A stretch of 64,000 nt of DNA from Asterias amurensis (GCF_032118995.1 NC_092657.1:9239391-9303390); one strand, 5' to 3'. Positions 32,974-44,400 are shown, counted from the first letter of the stretch. Notes: generated by a model from the sequence alone, not told the origin. A program made the numbers and translations.

Positions 32974-35900
32974 TCAACTTTTGGTAAAACTTCTGATGTG
33001 TGTTCCTGAGAATCCTGACAAGAGTTCAGCCTTGGTTGAGAATCTTGACTCGGAAATAATTACACTCGCACCAGGAGTAACCAATCTTGCAATCATCACA
33101 CGGCATGTTATAGTTTTGGGGCTTGGAGCCACGTGAACTGACAGACCATCAATAAAACTGTTGCATCTGAAAACAAAAAAATTTACTCCATTGATTTCAC
33201 AACTAAAAGAAATTAAAACACTGTACACTGTTGTACACTATGGTTATAAACATGGAGCTATGCTCCATTTGGTTGTACATGTACCATGGAGGTACCTCCA
33301 TTGTTGAACATTGTATAAAGTGACACTAGCTTCTCAATTCTCATTGACTATAAAACGTATACATTTAGAAAATTACAGAAAACAGCTCACCATGTTTATC
33401 TCTTTCTGGCTACTGTTGATGTCCATGTTGTAGACATGCTTGTTGATCCTACTGTAATGTTTCATTCCCACTGAATAAAGAGTATATCTTCCATTTTGGT
33501 GTAAAAACCAACACACAATAATGTGTGTGCAAGCAGCTTGCAGTATGAATGACTATGAGTGTCAGTTAGAATTCAAACTACCCCCCCCCCCCCCCCCCCA
33601 CACACACAGGAAGTGTTATGTATTTGACAGCATCAAGTTACACTTCCCGCCGGCCCTGAGGGAAACCAACAAGTGTTTATCAACAGATTCTTACTGAAGT
33701 AAGAAATGGTTTCTTACTGAAGAAGTAAGAAATGGTTTCTTACTGTTTGTTACTTAAGTCACAAAGTGTTTCTTACTGTTTCTACTGAAGTAAGAAATGA
33801 GCAAGATGTTTTTCTCTGAAACTTCTTTGAGGAATTGTTTGCAAAATTCTTACTTGATGAAACAATTTTTTATTTAATGTCTATATTCTTAATTAAGTTG
33901 AAATCGTACGGCCTATGTAGGATCCCATGGGATCCCATGTAGGATCCCATGGGATCCCATAACCCCAATGGGAACGCACAATACCCCATGGTATTTCCAT
34001 GGTGTTCCCCTGGGACCCAATAGTAACCCTGATGACTCAATGTGAACAAATCATAAACCCATGGGAACCCCATGGGAACAACTGTGACCAACCAGAACAA
34101 ATCATAATCCCATGGAGTTCCTATGGTCTTCACATGGGACCCCATGGTCTTCACATGGGACCCCAAGGTCTTCACATGGGATCCCATGGGATCCAATGGT
34201 CTTATCGATGAGACACCATGAGACACCATGGGAACAAATCAGAATCCCATGGGATCCAATGGTCTTATCGATGAGACACCATGAGACACCATGGGAACAA
34301 ATCAGAATCCCATGGGATCCAATGGTCTTATCGATGAGACACCATGAGACACCATGGGAACAAATCAGAATCCCATGGGGTTCCTATGGTCTTCACATGG
34401 GACCCCATGGTCTTCACATAACCCATGGTCTTCACATGGAATCCCATGGGATCCCATGGTCTTATCGATAAGACACCATGAGACGCCATGGGAACAAATC
34501 AGAATCCCATGGGGTTCCTATGGTCTTCACATGGGACCCCATGGTCTTCACATGGGACCCCAAGGTCTTCACATGGGATCCCATGGGATCCAATGGTCTT
34601 ATCGATGAGACACCATGAGACACCATGGGAACAAATCAGAATCCCATGGGATCCAATGGTCTTATCGATGAGACACCATGAGACACCATGGGAACAAATC
34701 AGAATCCCATGGGATCCAATGGTCTTATCGATGAGACACCATGAGACACCATGGGAACAAATCAGAATCCCATGGGGTTCCTATGGTCTTCACATGGGAC
34801 CCCATGGTCTTCACATAACCCCATGGTCTTCACATGGAATCCCATGGGATCCCATGGTCTTATCGATAAGACACCATGAGACGCCATGGGAACAAATCAG
34901 AATCCCATGGGGTTCCTATGGTCTTCACATGGGACCCCATGGTCTTCACATGGGACCCCAAGGTCTTCACATGGAATCCCATGGGATCCAATGGTCTTAT
35001 CGATAAGACACCATGAGACGCCATGGGAACAAATCAGAATCCCATGGGGTTCCTATGGTCTTCACATGGGACCCCATGGGATCCCATGGTCTTCTCGATG
35101 GGATACCATGGGAAAAAGTCAGAATCCCATGGAGTTCCCATGGAATCCCATGGGAACCCATGGAAATCCCATGGGACTTTTTTGTAAGGGAATTTACATA
35201 TTTGAATGTTGCAAATTATTAAGTGGCATTTGTCTGAAAGAAATCAGTTCCAGGGGAAATATTTTGGAAGGAATTTTGTATTGTGTTTACTTCCATGGTG
35301 TTTGTGATTAGCACTTGAAACGTTGCATGAAGTATTTATAAAAATCTTCACCAAATTGTGATATATAATTGACAATGTCTGTCTCAAAAACAGATCAATG
35401 ATTACAAATGTATGCTTTTGTCTTGAGATTCTATTGAAATTATTATAACACTCTATAGTTTTGTGTGTTATGTTCTTTTACTTCTGGGTCGAATGTTATA
35501 GAGTTACATGTAGTAAGGCACAAAATATTGCAGAACAATTTTCTGCTGAACAAAAAGTGGCAGGAAATCAACCAAAGATGGAACATGTTATGAAGTGTTT
35601 TTGGCTCAAGTAATTTTGTCATTCGCAAGGTAGCTGAAAGAATTTGGGCACTTGAATTACTACCTATGCATTGTATATACTTTTTATATATATAGTGTGA
35701 AATTCTTTTTAAAGTAAAATCAGTAGATGAAGTGTTTTTGCATGAAAAGAAGCAAATGCCACAGGAAGGTATATATATAAATAAAACAAATATAAATTGA
35801 AGTGAAGGTTGTGAACAGCATTGGTTATTGCCAAATATCTGTATGCACACTTAATGTGACCCAACATATATATAAAATAAGAAACCTGTGAAAGTTAAAG

Positions 35901-38157
35901 CCGAGTTGGTTTTTCGAGTAATGAGAAAACAGGGAAAAACCCCAAGATATGTTTTACCTTTTGTTCAAACAGTAGATTTATCCAGCAGGATAGAGTATTG
36001 ATTTACTCATTTACTAAAACTATTGAATTTCAAGTAAAACTATTCCAAGGGAAGTTCTGCAACATGACCATCTTCTCATCAATTGCCCCCCCCCCCCCAT
36101 CAAATAGAAAAAATATTCATAATAAACAAAAGACATAATTAAAAGCCCCCTAAAATAAAGGAACGACAAAAAGTCTGGCCCCCCAAAAATAACAATAAAT
36201 AAAATATCCCCTCTTTACCCCCCCCCCTAAAAAAAAAAGAGGTTTGCATTGTAACTTTATTGGCTCCCCTTAAATAACCTCTGTTTATGGGCCTGATATC
36301 ATGGAAGTTTTCTGTAAATCTGTGAACAGTATTTTTATATTAGTACCATTGTTGTACACACCCTTTAACATGGTTAGAAAAAAAACAACATAGTTGACAA
36401 CTTACAACTGTAAAAATAGCATGGTATATATAAGTTTTAATAAGTAAATGTAATGGAGCTGTAAAATAGCAAAAACTGTATTGGTTTGTTCAAAAAGGTA
36501 ACACAGGCAGAACTTTAACATTATGGCTATATATATGGTTTTTTTTTAGTTGTGTTTAATTATGTAACAAATTTTTAAAAGAAGAAAAATATGTTGAAGA
36601 GTTGAGGTTCCATAGGAGGTGCTGTTTACTCATGTAGGGGATCGTTGAAGTTGTCTTCAGACCTGTATGAAAACAGTATCAAGAAAGAAAGGTAAATGGG
36701 TTGGTTTCAGTGACAAATTAGGTTCATACTGCTGTGGGAGGTTATAGTAATAGTTAAGAATTGGATGAATGAGTGTAAAACTGACCTGTCATCAACAGTA
36801 ATTGTCGTGACGATGTTCTTTCCCGCTTTCGTTGTCATGGTGATTGTTACTGGAAGAGGCAAGAGAGGAACGATGTCCTTGATGGTTTTGCAGTGGATGT
36901 TAGTAGAGACAATATCTAATGTAGTAACATACTCCTTGTCTTGTTGGTCGAAGAATGTGACATCACCCCTACAGGAAAAAAATCATGATATAAGGTTTAG
37001 GGGTAATGCAGAAATAGGACTTGATAATATGTTGCGGGACTGAAGAGGTACATGATGACGAGAGTTCGAGATGGAGGGAAGATATGGGGATGTGAGAAAA
37101 GAGCTGAGATTGAAATAGTGTGTGGAGAGAGAGTTGTATACCTTTTCTCGCTGATTGAAATGATGGTGACGTTGTCCGAGGTACTAGGCACTTTTGATTC
37201 CTGTATGGAAGAAGAAAACAGAAAGTTTAGCAAAGAAAAGTTGTAAGTAACTGTCAGTCTAATTGCAGAGTACATGAAGTATTTTGAAGGAAATTGTTGA
37301 AATGTGAAGTTAAATATTGGCAGGATAAATTTGTTTGAGGTTGTGTTATATTGTGGCAGGAAGTTACAATCTTGAGGAGTATCTTACCAAAAAGGCGGTT
37401 TCTGGTGTTGCAGTGAGAACCATGTTGTCTTGGTAGACAGTTGTAACAACATTTTCAATTAACACAGAAGTCCCAGGATCTGGGATGTTGTGTTGGCACT
37501 TATCCCCCCACAGGTTTACCCGTACCTTTTTGTTGTTGTCATCTTGTATGTCACAAAATTGTAGTTGGTATGATGCACCTTGTTTGACAGGGGACACCTG
37601 GGTAGAAAATGAATGAAAGTAGAAAATATAGAGTGTTACAAGAGCAATGTTTCAGAATGAAATAATAGTTGATACAGTAGTAAATACACTGGTAAGGCTA
37701 TCATTTTGTAAACTTACTGTTTGAATAGTGCCTTTGACACTGATTCTTGTGTTCCTTGGTAGTGAACTTGCCTCTTGCAGTGTGTGGACGTTGGCATGAA
37801 AGAAAGAGTTTTCGGTTTCTTGCGATACTTTAAATGGAGCGTTGTAAAGGATCTGGAAAAAAAGGATAAATTAGTTGTATTAATTAGGGAATAACAGTGC
37901 GGGCAGCCGGGCTTCACTGCGTGGTAATGATCAAGTTGCTGGCTGGCCGCTGTTAATGGACTGAGCCGAAGGCGAGGTTTATAAACAGCGGCCAGCCATC
38001 AACCAAGGTCTTTACCATGCAGTGAAGACCAGCTACCCACACTGTTATTGCCATTAATAAATACTTCTGACGAAGAAAAAGGGTAATAATCATCAGAATT
38101 TGTGATTTTTTCGGCCGTCGTTAATTTGGAAATGTTCCACTCATGTTCCAGGGCCAT
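32974..38157 (-). CDS. OB-fold, RPA-like single-stranded DNA-binding protein (six-exon model)
   Basis: Minus-strand exons are 38157-38065, 37854-37718, 37597-37388, 37200-37142, 36968-36786 and 33166-32974. All junctions are GT-AG, and phases agree at every junction except across exon 2, where the start and end frames differ by a frameshift in the A/T run near 37797-37812. The protein is about 290 residues. Exon 3 (GASYQLQFCDIQDD, KKVRVNLWGDKC, VLIENVVTTVYQDNMVL) has the strand pattern and NLWGD signature of RPA-type OB folds, which bind single-stranded DNA. Exon 5 (DVTFFDQQDKEY, CKTIKDIVPLLPLPVTITMT) is consistent with another beta-rich domain. An AATAAA on the minus strand at about 32938-32943 lies about 30 bases past the stop. 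It may be a host gene, a domesticated one, or a transposon-encoded RPA-like protein. The 3.6-kb last intron contains a satellite array, and intron 1 a MITE. Confidence 0.65.
33582..33611. repeat. Poly-C run followed by CA repeat
   Basis: About 20 consecutive C residues are followed by ACACACACA. It lies in the last intron of the OB-fold gene. Further C runs occur at about 36085-36098 and 36219-36227. Simple-sequence DNA. Confidence 0.9.
33685..33805. repeat. Short repeats of TTTCTTACTG and GTAAGAAA
   Basis: Four to five copies of TTTCTTACTG alternate with AGTAAGAAATG, so direct and inverted copies are interleaved. The array can fold into several small hairpins. Intronic in the minus-strand gene model. 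Confidence 0.7.
33910..35185. repeat. Sister array with CCATGG units and 63-bp higher-order period
   Basis: It opens with GTAGGATCCCATGGGATCCC units like those of the 25.6-31.8 kb array, then shifts to CCATGGTCTTCACATGGGAC units and a 63-bp unit (ATCGATGAGACACCATGAGA, then CACCATGGGAACAAATCAGA, then ATCCCATGGGATCC). ATCG starts at 34204, 34267 and 34330 show the 63-bp period. A block of about 400 bp is repeated (34205-34600 against 34600-35000). Open frames on both strands are a consequence of periods divisible by three. It lies in the last intron of the OB-fold gene. Confidence 0.93.
35190..36780. other. Intronic non-coding stretch
   Basis: AT-rich DNA with several TATATA tracts, C-runs and A-runs (36080-36250). 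No ORF or exon with coding character was seen. Under the gene model it belongs to the last intron of the OB-fold gene. Confidence 0.45.
37888..38053. mobile_element. MITE inside intron 1 of the OB-fold gene
   Basis: The left arm AATAACAGTGCGGGCAGCCG, then CTTCACTGCGTGGTAATGAT and GGCTGGCCGCTGTT, pairs with the right arm, which on the other strand reads AATAACAGTGTGGGTAGCTG, CTTCACTGCATGGTAAAGAC and GGCTGGCCGCTGTT. Total length is about 165 bp. A related element is at about 60528-60650 (shared CACTGCGTGGTAATGACC core). Confidence 0.8.
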
Positions 38158-38474
38158 TCTTTTAGCTGTTCAACTTTTGCGTGGCTCCTAGTCCCTTGTA
38201 CTTAAATAACTATATCAGTATAATGGAGATCAATGACGATTATGTGCATATTTTGAAGAACCAGACTTTTAAAGTCACCTGGAAATATAATTTTTGTTTT
38301 TTCAAACATAAGAGTATAATGCTTATGAACAATAAAACAATTTTTTTAGTAATTGTTTGTCACGATTTATATGTTGAAAAATGGATAAAGTTGTTTAGGG
38401 GCTGACTCCGCCTACCCCTTTTGTGGAGTCAATCGAGGCAGACTTTGCCTGCAATGCGTAGAGTAAACCCAGGT

Positions 38475-38625
38475 GAAAATTCCAGTTGAAACCAGTTAAA
38501 CAGTCAACTGGTTTCAACTGGTTTAAACTGGATTTAACTGGTGTCCAACTGGTACCTGTTGGATTCAACTGGTAGCTCAACTGGTTGCAAAATAACCTGT
38601 TGAAACCAGTTGAAGGAAGTAGTTG
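38475..38625. repeat. CAACTGGTTT minisatellite
   Basis: About ten diverged copies of a 10-base motif CAACTGGTTT occur in both orientations (CCAGTTGAAACCAGTT). Each contains CAACTG, an E-box-like hexamer, but density alone does not show regulation. Confidence 0.75.
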
Positions 38626-39289
38626 CCAACCATGTAATTTTGCCCTGTAAGTAGGTTTGGTAAAGCCTACACTTCAAACATGTAAAGTCAAAAAAGATTG
38701 TTAGCATATGAGGGTAAATCTTGTGAAACTGGTCCAATTTGACTCTGCTTCACTGCGTAAGCAAAGAATTGACACATCCGAAGCGCAGATATTATCGCTT
38801 ACATAAAGCATATTTCACAGCTTAGCAGAGATATTTTTGCTTGTGCGCGGGGAAACTTATCATATGTAATCTTTGCTTTGAACTAATTGCACAGATATTT
38901 CAGCGCCTGCACAGTAAGCGGAGAATGGTGGTTGTATAATAAATGGGCAGAGTTTGGTTGAAGCAGACAGAGCCATAAAACTGGGCCGTGTTCTATAGGG
39001 GAAATTATAGCTTGACATTTTATGACAGTTTTGGTCTCTGCGACGTACACATACAAATACAGAGTCAGATACAGACATTACGGTGCAGAAATCGTGCAAT
39101 TGAAATGTCTCATAAGAGCGCCCCCTATCGGCAGGAGTAGGAAAATAAAGGAGTATCCTACAAATTAATTATGTATTTTTAAACACGTAAAATAATATCA
39201 AATGGTAGCTTTAGGATGTTTAGCTTAATACCTATCATAAAAAATATTAAAATTATTTATTATTTAACCACCAGTGACCCTCATTTGCA

Positions 39290-40430
39290 TATTAATTAGG
39301 AAATCTTTGCAGCATCATATCTCAAGAACTTCACAGCCGACTTTTCAACGGTTTGTTGTTAAAGACTCCGTGGGGGTTGGAGATTAATTTGAAAAAACTG
39401 TGACCTCAAGTTGACCTCTACTTCCGCGTCAACCGGAAGTGTCACCATACCTCAAGAACTATACAGCAGATTTTCAAAATATTTTCAGTTGTCCTTTGGC
39501 ATAAAATATTAACTTTAAAAAACCTTGACCTCAAGTTGACCCCTACTTCCTGGTCAACCGGAAGTGGGACCATATCTCAAGAACTATACAACAGATTATC
39601 AATTTTTGTTCAGTTATAGACTCCTTGGGCATTCAAGATTAGTTTGAAACAACTTTGACCCCATGTTGACCTTTACTTCCGGGTCAACCGGAAGTGAGCC
39701 CATATCTAAAAAAGTACAAATGTTCAAACTTCAGTTATATAGACTCCAAGGCAATAAATATTAGCTTTGGAAAACTGTGACCCCAAGTTGACCTCTACTT
39801 CTGAGTCAACCGGAAGTGGGACTATATATCAAGGTCTACACAACCGATTTTATAGACTCCTTGGCATTGCAGATTAGTCTTTGGTAGCTGTGGGCCCATG
39901 TTGACCTTTACTTACGGGTCAACCGGGAAGTAAGACCTTATAATAAGAGCTACACAACTTTTTTAATACCTTTTTTCAGTTATATATTCCTTGGGCAATG
40001 AAGCATATACTCCAAGCAAAACAACACGGAACAGCTTCGTGTTTGTTCACAAACACTTAATGTCTAGTTATTCTTTGTTGCCCCCTAAATCCCATAGCGT
40101 TTGTACACGTTTTTGTGGCAGCCTAATCTCCTAAACCATAATACGAAAGAGTTTATTGTACCAAATTGAAGCTTAGAACATAAGCTTAATTCTTATCGTA
40201 AAAAAAATTAAAATTGTTAATTAATAAGCCTTAATTAAGCTTATGAATATTTATTAGCAAACCTAGTTAACACCATATCTCAAAAAGTAGACCGCCGATC
40301 CTAAAACTTTGTTCAGCTATACACTAGTCAGGTCCTGTTAATGTCATTTCTGACACCAAATTTCGGACGACGTCACCATGACGTCATGTAATGCACGTTT
40401 TGTGTCTGTGCATAAACACAATGGCTCTTG
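39290..40430 (-). repeat. Dispersed repeat with about 128-bp units, inverted copy 2
   Basis: Read on the minus strand it has the same order as 24240-25460: ATGACGTCATGGTGACGTCG (40368-40387 region), TTTTTGAGATATGGTG, AT-rich DNA, AGCTGTTCCG, then units with CTTCCGGTTGACC cores at about 39917, 39806, 39680, 39552 and 39426. Divergence between copies is substantial. The two copies face each other about 14 kb apart around the satellite arrays. Confidence 0.8.
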
Positions 40431-40467
40431 AAGTGCAAACAAACCCAGCTTTCAGAAACATCATTTA

Positions 40468-42578
40468 CAGGGTTCATACACTTTCTGAGCAAACAAATTC
40501 AAGGACTTTTCAAGGACTTTCAAGGACCATAATAGAAGAATTCAAGGACCTTCTCTAGAATAATGTACCAACCAATTTTTAAACAATCATACTATTTGCC
40601 TACCTCAAAACCATATTGGGACATTTAAAACATATTGTTAGCTCAACCACTTACTTGTAGAACATGTTGATACATTTATTATCCACTAGTTACATACCTA
40701 CAATGTAGTTAGTTTATGAATTCTATGAATTCCTCATGGCATTCAGCTGAGTTTCAATCTGTCTATCCAACTGTTCTATGGATGCACTTTTGTCTTTAGC
40801 AGTCCGTCGCAAACTGTTGCTCTTTGTTATAAGTGTTATCTGACCTCTTGCCTCTGCTTTGTCAGCATATTCATCTGCTGATTTTTGGAGGCTTTTCACA
40901 TCATTCTGTAGTCGGACTCTCTTTGCTTTGAGTTCCTCTAATTGATCAACTGCTTCCTTCCTCTTATTATCTTTCTTAGCTTTCTCGTTCTCCCTCTTCT
41001 TTTCATCAAGATACTGATAGTACCTTTGCCTTCCAGCTGCTGCATTTACAATCAACTTGTTTGTAAGAGAAATGTTTTTGATCCCGCCAACATATTTGAT
41101 ATGGTCAAACACTGCTCTCAAGCTGATTAGAGACTGTTCTAGCATATTATCCTCTTCAACATGCTTGTTAACTGAGAATCCTCTTTCAATTGAGGCTTGA
41201 CCATGGGACAGAATCAGTAACATTCTTACTGTCTCCCAAAGACTACTGAATGCTGGCTTGCTTGTGAAAAAGGTGTAGAGCACTACGTCCAGTCTCTCTG
41301 TCTGCTTGTCAAAGTTTGCCATGGCAGGGTCACTGGCTGCAGAGTCACACGCCTCTGCATACTGCCTGACTACATCATCTATGTCATGATCTTCAACCCT
41401 TTTAGCATCATGCAGTACAGACATCACACGTTTCATCTTTGAAGTTGCTCCATCCTTGTTCTTGACCATTTGCTTTGGGTCTAGACATGAGAGATTCCTC
41501 ACTAGCGAATACTTCAACGGACATCTTTCAATGAGTTTTTTAGTCATAGTCGAAAGAAACTTCTTTGCGTCCATGTTGAACTCTAATGCCTGCCTTTCAC
41601 TGATCTTCTTCTTTACCTTCAACGCTTGGACAAGCTTGGATGCATGAAATCCGATATCTATGGTGCTAACAGGCCGCTGAATGCTTTCACTATCTACTTC
41701 AACCTTGATCAAATTGTAAGCTGAATTCACTGTTGCTTTGTCTAGTTTCAGAAACCTCTTCATGATACTGGATAACACTCTGGTTAGGTCATCTGCCATA
41801 AATGGCATCATGGGTTTGTCTGTTTGATAATCAGTCAGGTATGGGTTCACCATCTTTGCCACTGACAAGAAGAAGTGAAGTCTAGCAGGAAACAGCACAA
41901 CTTTTGAACACTTCTGTACAACCTCATATGACTTGTTTGTGGGTTTGGGAATTTTCTTCCCTTCCACTGCTTTTACATACTTTATTACAGACTCCCAGAT
42001 CTCAATGGCCCTCTCAGCCGGGGGAACATTTTCTAGCCACCTAGTCTTGCAGAATCTAAGAGGCATGTCACTACAGCCAGTATTCTTCTGAAAGTCTTCT
42101 CTTCTTGCTGGGGAATCTTTGAAGAGATAGAACAATGACGACAGAAAACTTTCTACATCCCAATCTGCTGCTACTGCTCCTGTAACAAAGGCGCCATTGA
42201 CAATGTGCAAACCACATGATCCAAGGTTTAGTACATTTTGCTTCAGTTCAGTTTTATATTCAGTACCAAAGTCCTCATACATGCGCCAATTCACATTTGG
42301 TCCAGCCGGTCGTTGTGTAATAAAAATAAAAATGTGCAATTTCACTTTACGATTTTAGAATCGGAACGGGTTTTGAAACAAGGAAAAAGGGAATAAAAAA
42401 AACACATTTTATTACCATTTTGGTTAAAATATAATATCAATAATTTTTTGGGGGAGCACATTTTGAAATTCAAGGACTTTCAAGGACCTTTTTCGGAATT
42501 CAAGGACTTTCAAGGCCTTGAAAATGAAAAGTGAAATTCAAGGACTTTCAAGGACTTTCAAGGACCGTATGAACCCAG
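40468..42578 (-). mobile_element. Truncated hAT transposon with terminal inverted repeats
   Basis: The left end CAGGGTTCATAC (40468-40479) matches the right end read on the other strand, CTGGGTTCATAC (42578-42567), at 11 of 12 bases. Both ends carry subterminal AATTCAAGGACTTTCAAGGA repeats, in the same orientation on the plus strand (40487-40555 and 42462-42566). A clean 8-bp target duplication is not evident (ATCATTTA against ATTTATTC). The enclosed ORF is a hAT transposase lacking its N terminus. Confidence 0.75.
40723..42345 (-). CDS. hAT-family transposase, N-terminally truncated (540 aa)
   Basis: The ORF has GPNVNWRMYEDFG and LGSCGLHIVNGAF near the start, FCKTRWLEN at about residue 95, and a C-terminal dimerisation region LWETVRMLLILSHGQASIERGF followed by a Lys/Glu-rich coiled coil (about 440-540). 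hAT transposases cut and paste DNA through a DDE active site. Full-length proteins have an N-terminal BED zinc finger and the first catalytic Asp before this point. Here both are absent, and the residue expected to be Asp in the DGPNVN context is Ala. The first 12 codons are probably not native. The sequence between the ORF and the right end is AT-rich and non-coding, so an internal deletion is likely. Probably inactive. Confidence 0.85.
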   Translation of the reverse strand: MKLHIFIFITQRPAGPNVNWRMYEDFGTEYKTELKQNVLNLGSCGLHIVNGAFVTGAVAADWDVESFLSSLFYLFKDSPARREDFQKNTGCSDMPLRFCKTRWLENVPPAERAIEIWESVIKYVKAVEGKKIPKPTNKSYEVVQKCSKVVLFPARLHFFLSVAKMVNPYLTDYQTDKPMMPFMADDLTRVLSSIMKRFLKLDKATVNSAYNLIKVEVDSESIQRPVSTIDIGFHASKLVQALKVKKKISERQALEFNMDAKKFLSTMTKKLIERCPLKYSLVRNLSCLDPKQMVKNKDGATSKMKRVMSVLHDAKRVEDHDIDDVVRQYAEACDSAASDPAMANFDKQTERLDVVLYTFFTSKPAFSSLWETVRMLLILSHGQASIERGFSVNKHVEEDNMLEQSLISLRAVFDHIKYVGGIKNISLTNKLIVNAAAGRQRYYQYLDEKKRENEKAKKDNKRKEAVDQLEELKAKRVRLQNDVKSLQKSADEYADKAEARGQITLITKSNSLRRTAKDKSASIEQLDRQIETQLNAMRNS

Positions 42579-42579
42579 A

Positions 42580-43670
42580 TTTATTCGATTAAAATTAAAT
42601 AACAAGTTGTACACTTCCCAAAACTGCTTTAGATTATATCTTTTATTGATGGTCATTTTAAAAGCATCAGAACTTATAGAAACAGTGTAATTATTCTTAA
42701 AAACCTGTATTTCCGGGGAAGTTTTTTCAAAGATCATTGGTACGGCGTAAAACTTCATTTGAATAGTCAAAACTGTAAAATTGTTAACTTGACCAAGTCC
42801 TTATTCCATTTTCGACCGGTGTTTTTTGTTCAATATACATAGATTTCTTACGGTCACCTACTAGCACAAGTCTAAACTTGTTCCCAAAATTTAACAAGCC
42901 TGAGCATGGTGCGTCGTGGACCGGGTCCATTTCAGGCGACGAGCGTGGACGACGAAAATAGACCGCCTGGGATTTGGAATTATTTATAAAGTCAGGGGTA
43001 AAGTCACATTACGTGTCCGGCCCTCTAAAACCCGACCCGACCAAACCTTGTATCTGGTCGGGTCGGGTCGGGACGCATACTTTTGGAGGTTTTTAAAGTG
43101 AGAAAAATCAGCTGGGAGTTGGGGGATTAAGATCGTTATCACCACTAATCCGATAAGGTTTGACAAAGCCATCCTGCCATGTGGATTTATTTCAATTGAA
43201 GACTAAGATATTGATTGTTACAATATTTAAAATGATTAAAATTGTAAAAAGTTAATTGGTTTTCTTTTTGAATGGTAAAAATCCATCCATGAATAGCAAA
43301 GAACGGTTATTGTTTGTGTCGACTTTCGTTCCGCCGGCTGCGCCGTACGTGCGCACTAATACTGTTTATAGATAAAGTAGTGCTGCTAGGCCCTGTCAGT
43401 GACAAACATGCATGCGAACGTTTTTTAAAGGCAAACTTGTTCTTTTAATTAATTTTACAAAATAAAACATCTGGAAGAAGTTCTATGAGTGACAAATAAC
43501 TTGTCTTTTTAACCGCTGCACTGGCCCTCGAACGTCAGCAAACACGCATAGAAATAGCACCAGATTTCACGCACAACAGCAGATTTCAAGCCCACTAGTC
43601 GTTGTTCTTTGCGTGCAACATAAAAATACAAGAAACTTTGAACGCTAGAGGGCGCTTCAGAACAATGCGA
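42580..43670. other. Non-coding stretch with one GC hairpin
   Basis: No supportable gene. At 43028-43068, CCCGACCCGACCA and TGGTCGGGTCGGG form a stem of 12-13 bp, the only clear structure. The 43320-43400 segment is more CpG-rich (CCGCCGGCTGCGCCG). Confidence 0.5.
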
Positions 43671-43673
43671 TAG

Positions 43674-43829
43674 CATAGACCTTTTCGCAAATACTGGGGC
43701 GCGCGCGTAAAGCTTGGAATTAGGTGCATTGTGGTCTAGCTGGTAGCAAAACTTGATGCGTATCTATCCCACAATGCACCTCATTCAACAGTCTGCGCTT
43801 GCGCATTGGTATTTGCGATAAGGTCTATG
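43674..43829. mobile_element. MITE with CATAGACCTTWTCGCAAATAC ends (156 bp)
   Basis: The left end CATAGACCTTTTCGCAAATA pairs with the right end, which on the other strand reads CATAGACCTTATCGCAAATA. Inner GGTGCATTGTGG sequences also pair. Outside, AGAGGGCG (about 43648) and CGCCCTCT (about 43838) add another inverted pair. Confidence 0.85.
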
Positions 43830-44289
43830 AGATTAAACGCCCTCTATTGGTAAAATTACGCGAACTAGAAACACACACGCCTTGAGAAAACGACTTGACG
43901 TGTCTGCACATGCTCCCCCACGATGCATGCATAATAGTAAACCGTACATAACGTACATACATACATCATGTACAGCATAGTCGTCGCGCACATGGATATA
44001 TATCTTTCTGTCAACATCGCCCAAAACCGAGCAGTTGCGTGGGAATTTTAGCGTCTCTACGACAAACTACACAACCAGCATGACCAATAGTAGCCGTATG
44101 AACAAAAATATTATTTCATTGTGTATTGTAAGATTTGTTCTTTATTTTGTTTATTTTGTTCAGTTAGATGAATGCTTTCTTTTTCTGTGGACTAGTTTTC
44201 AGTGCATATTGGGTATAATAAATACGATAATTAGGAGGCAATTGATTGAAAATTGAAATGGACAAATTGGAAGAACTGTTTTTTTTGTC

Positions 44290-44400
44290 TTTTTTTCCAA
44301 ATTGCCGTCGGGCCCTTTGCAACTTTTTTTAATGATTGCCTTGATGCCCTTTGAAATTTTTGAAAATTGCCTTGGTGCCCTAAATTTTTACACACAAAAA
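44290..44400. repeat. ATTGCCTTGGTGCCC degenerate repeats
   Basis: Three diverged units, ATTGCCGTCGGGCCCTTTG, ATTGCCTTGATGCCCTTTG and ATTGCCTTGGTGCCCTAAA, occur in about 100 bp. The rest of 43840-45400 shows no gene. Confidence 0.6.

Noticed and set aside
25592..35185. Telomeric or centromeric identity of the arrays
   Set aside because: No TTAGGG-type repeat is present and location on the chromosome cannot be judged from this window.
33870..35311. Open frames on both strands in the second CCATGG array
   Set aside because: The 63-bp period (21 codons) keeps frames open. Overlapping frames on both strands translate the same repeat and show no domain.
37714..37917. Alternative frame of OB-fold exon 2 (MPTSTHCKRQVHYQGTQE)
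   Set aside because: It does not continue in phase into exon 3. The other frame (HANVHTLQEASSLPRNTRIS) joins VSPVKQGASYQLQF cleanly and looks more protein-like.
40468..42578. Exact 8-bp target-site duplication of the hAT element
   Set aside because: Flanks ATCATTTA and ATTTATTC do not match well enough. The duplication may be mutated or the end misplaced by a few bases.
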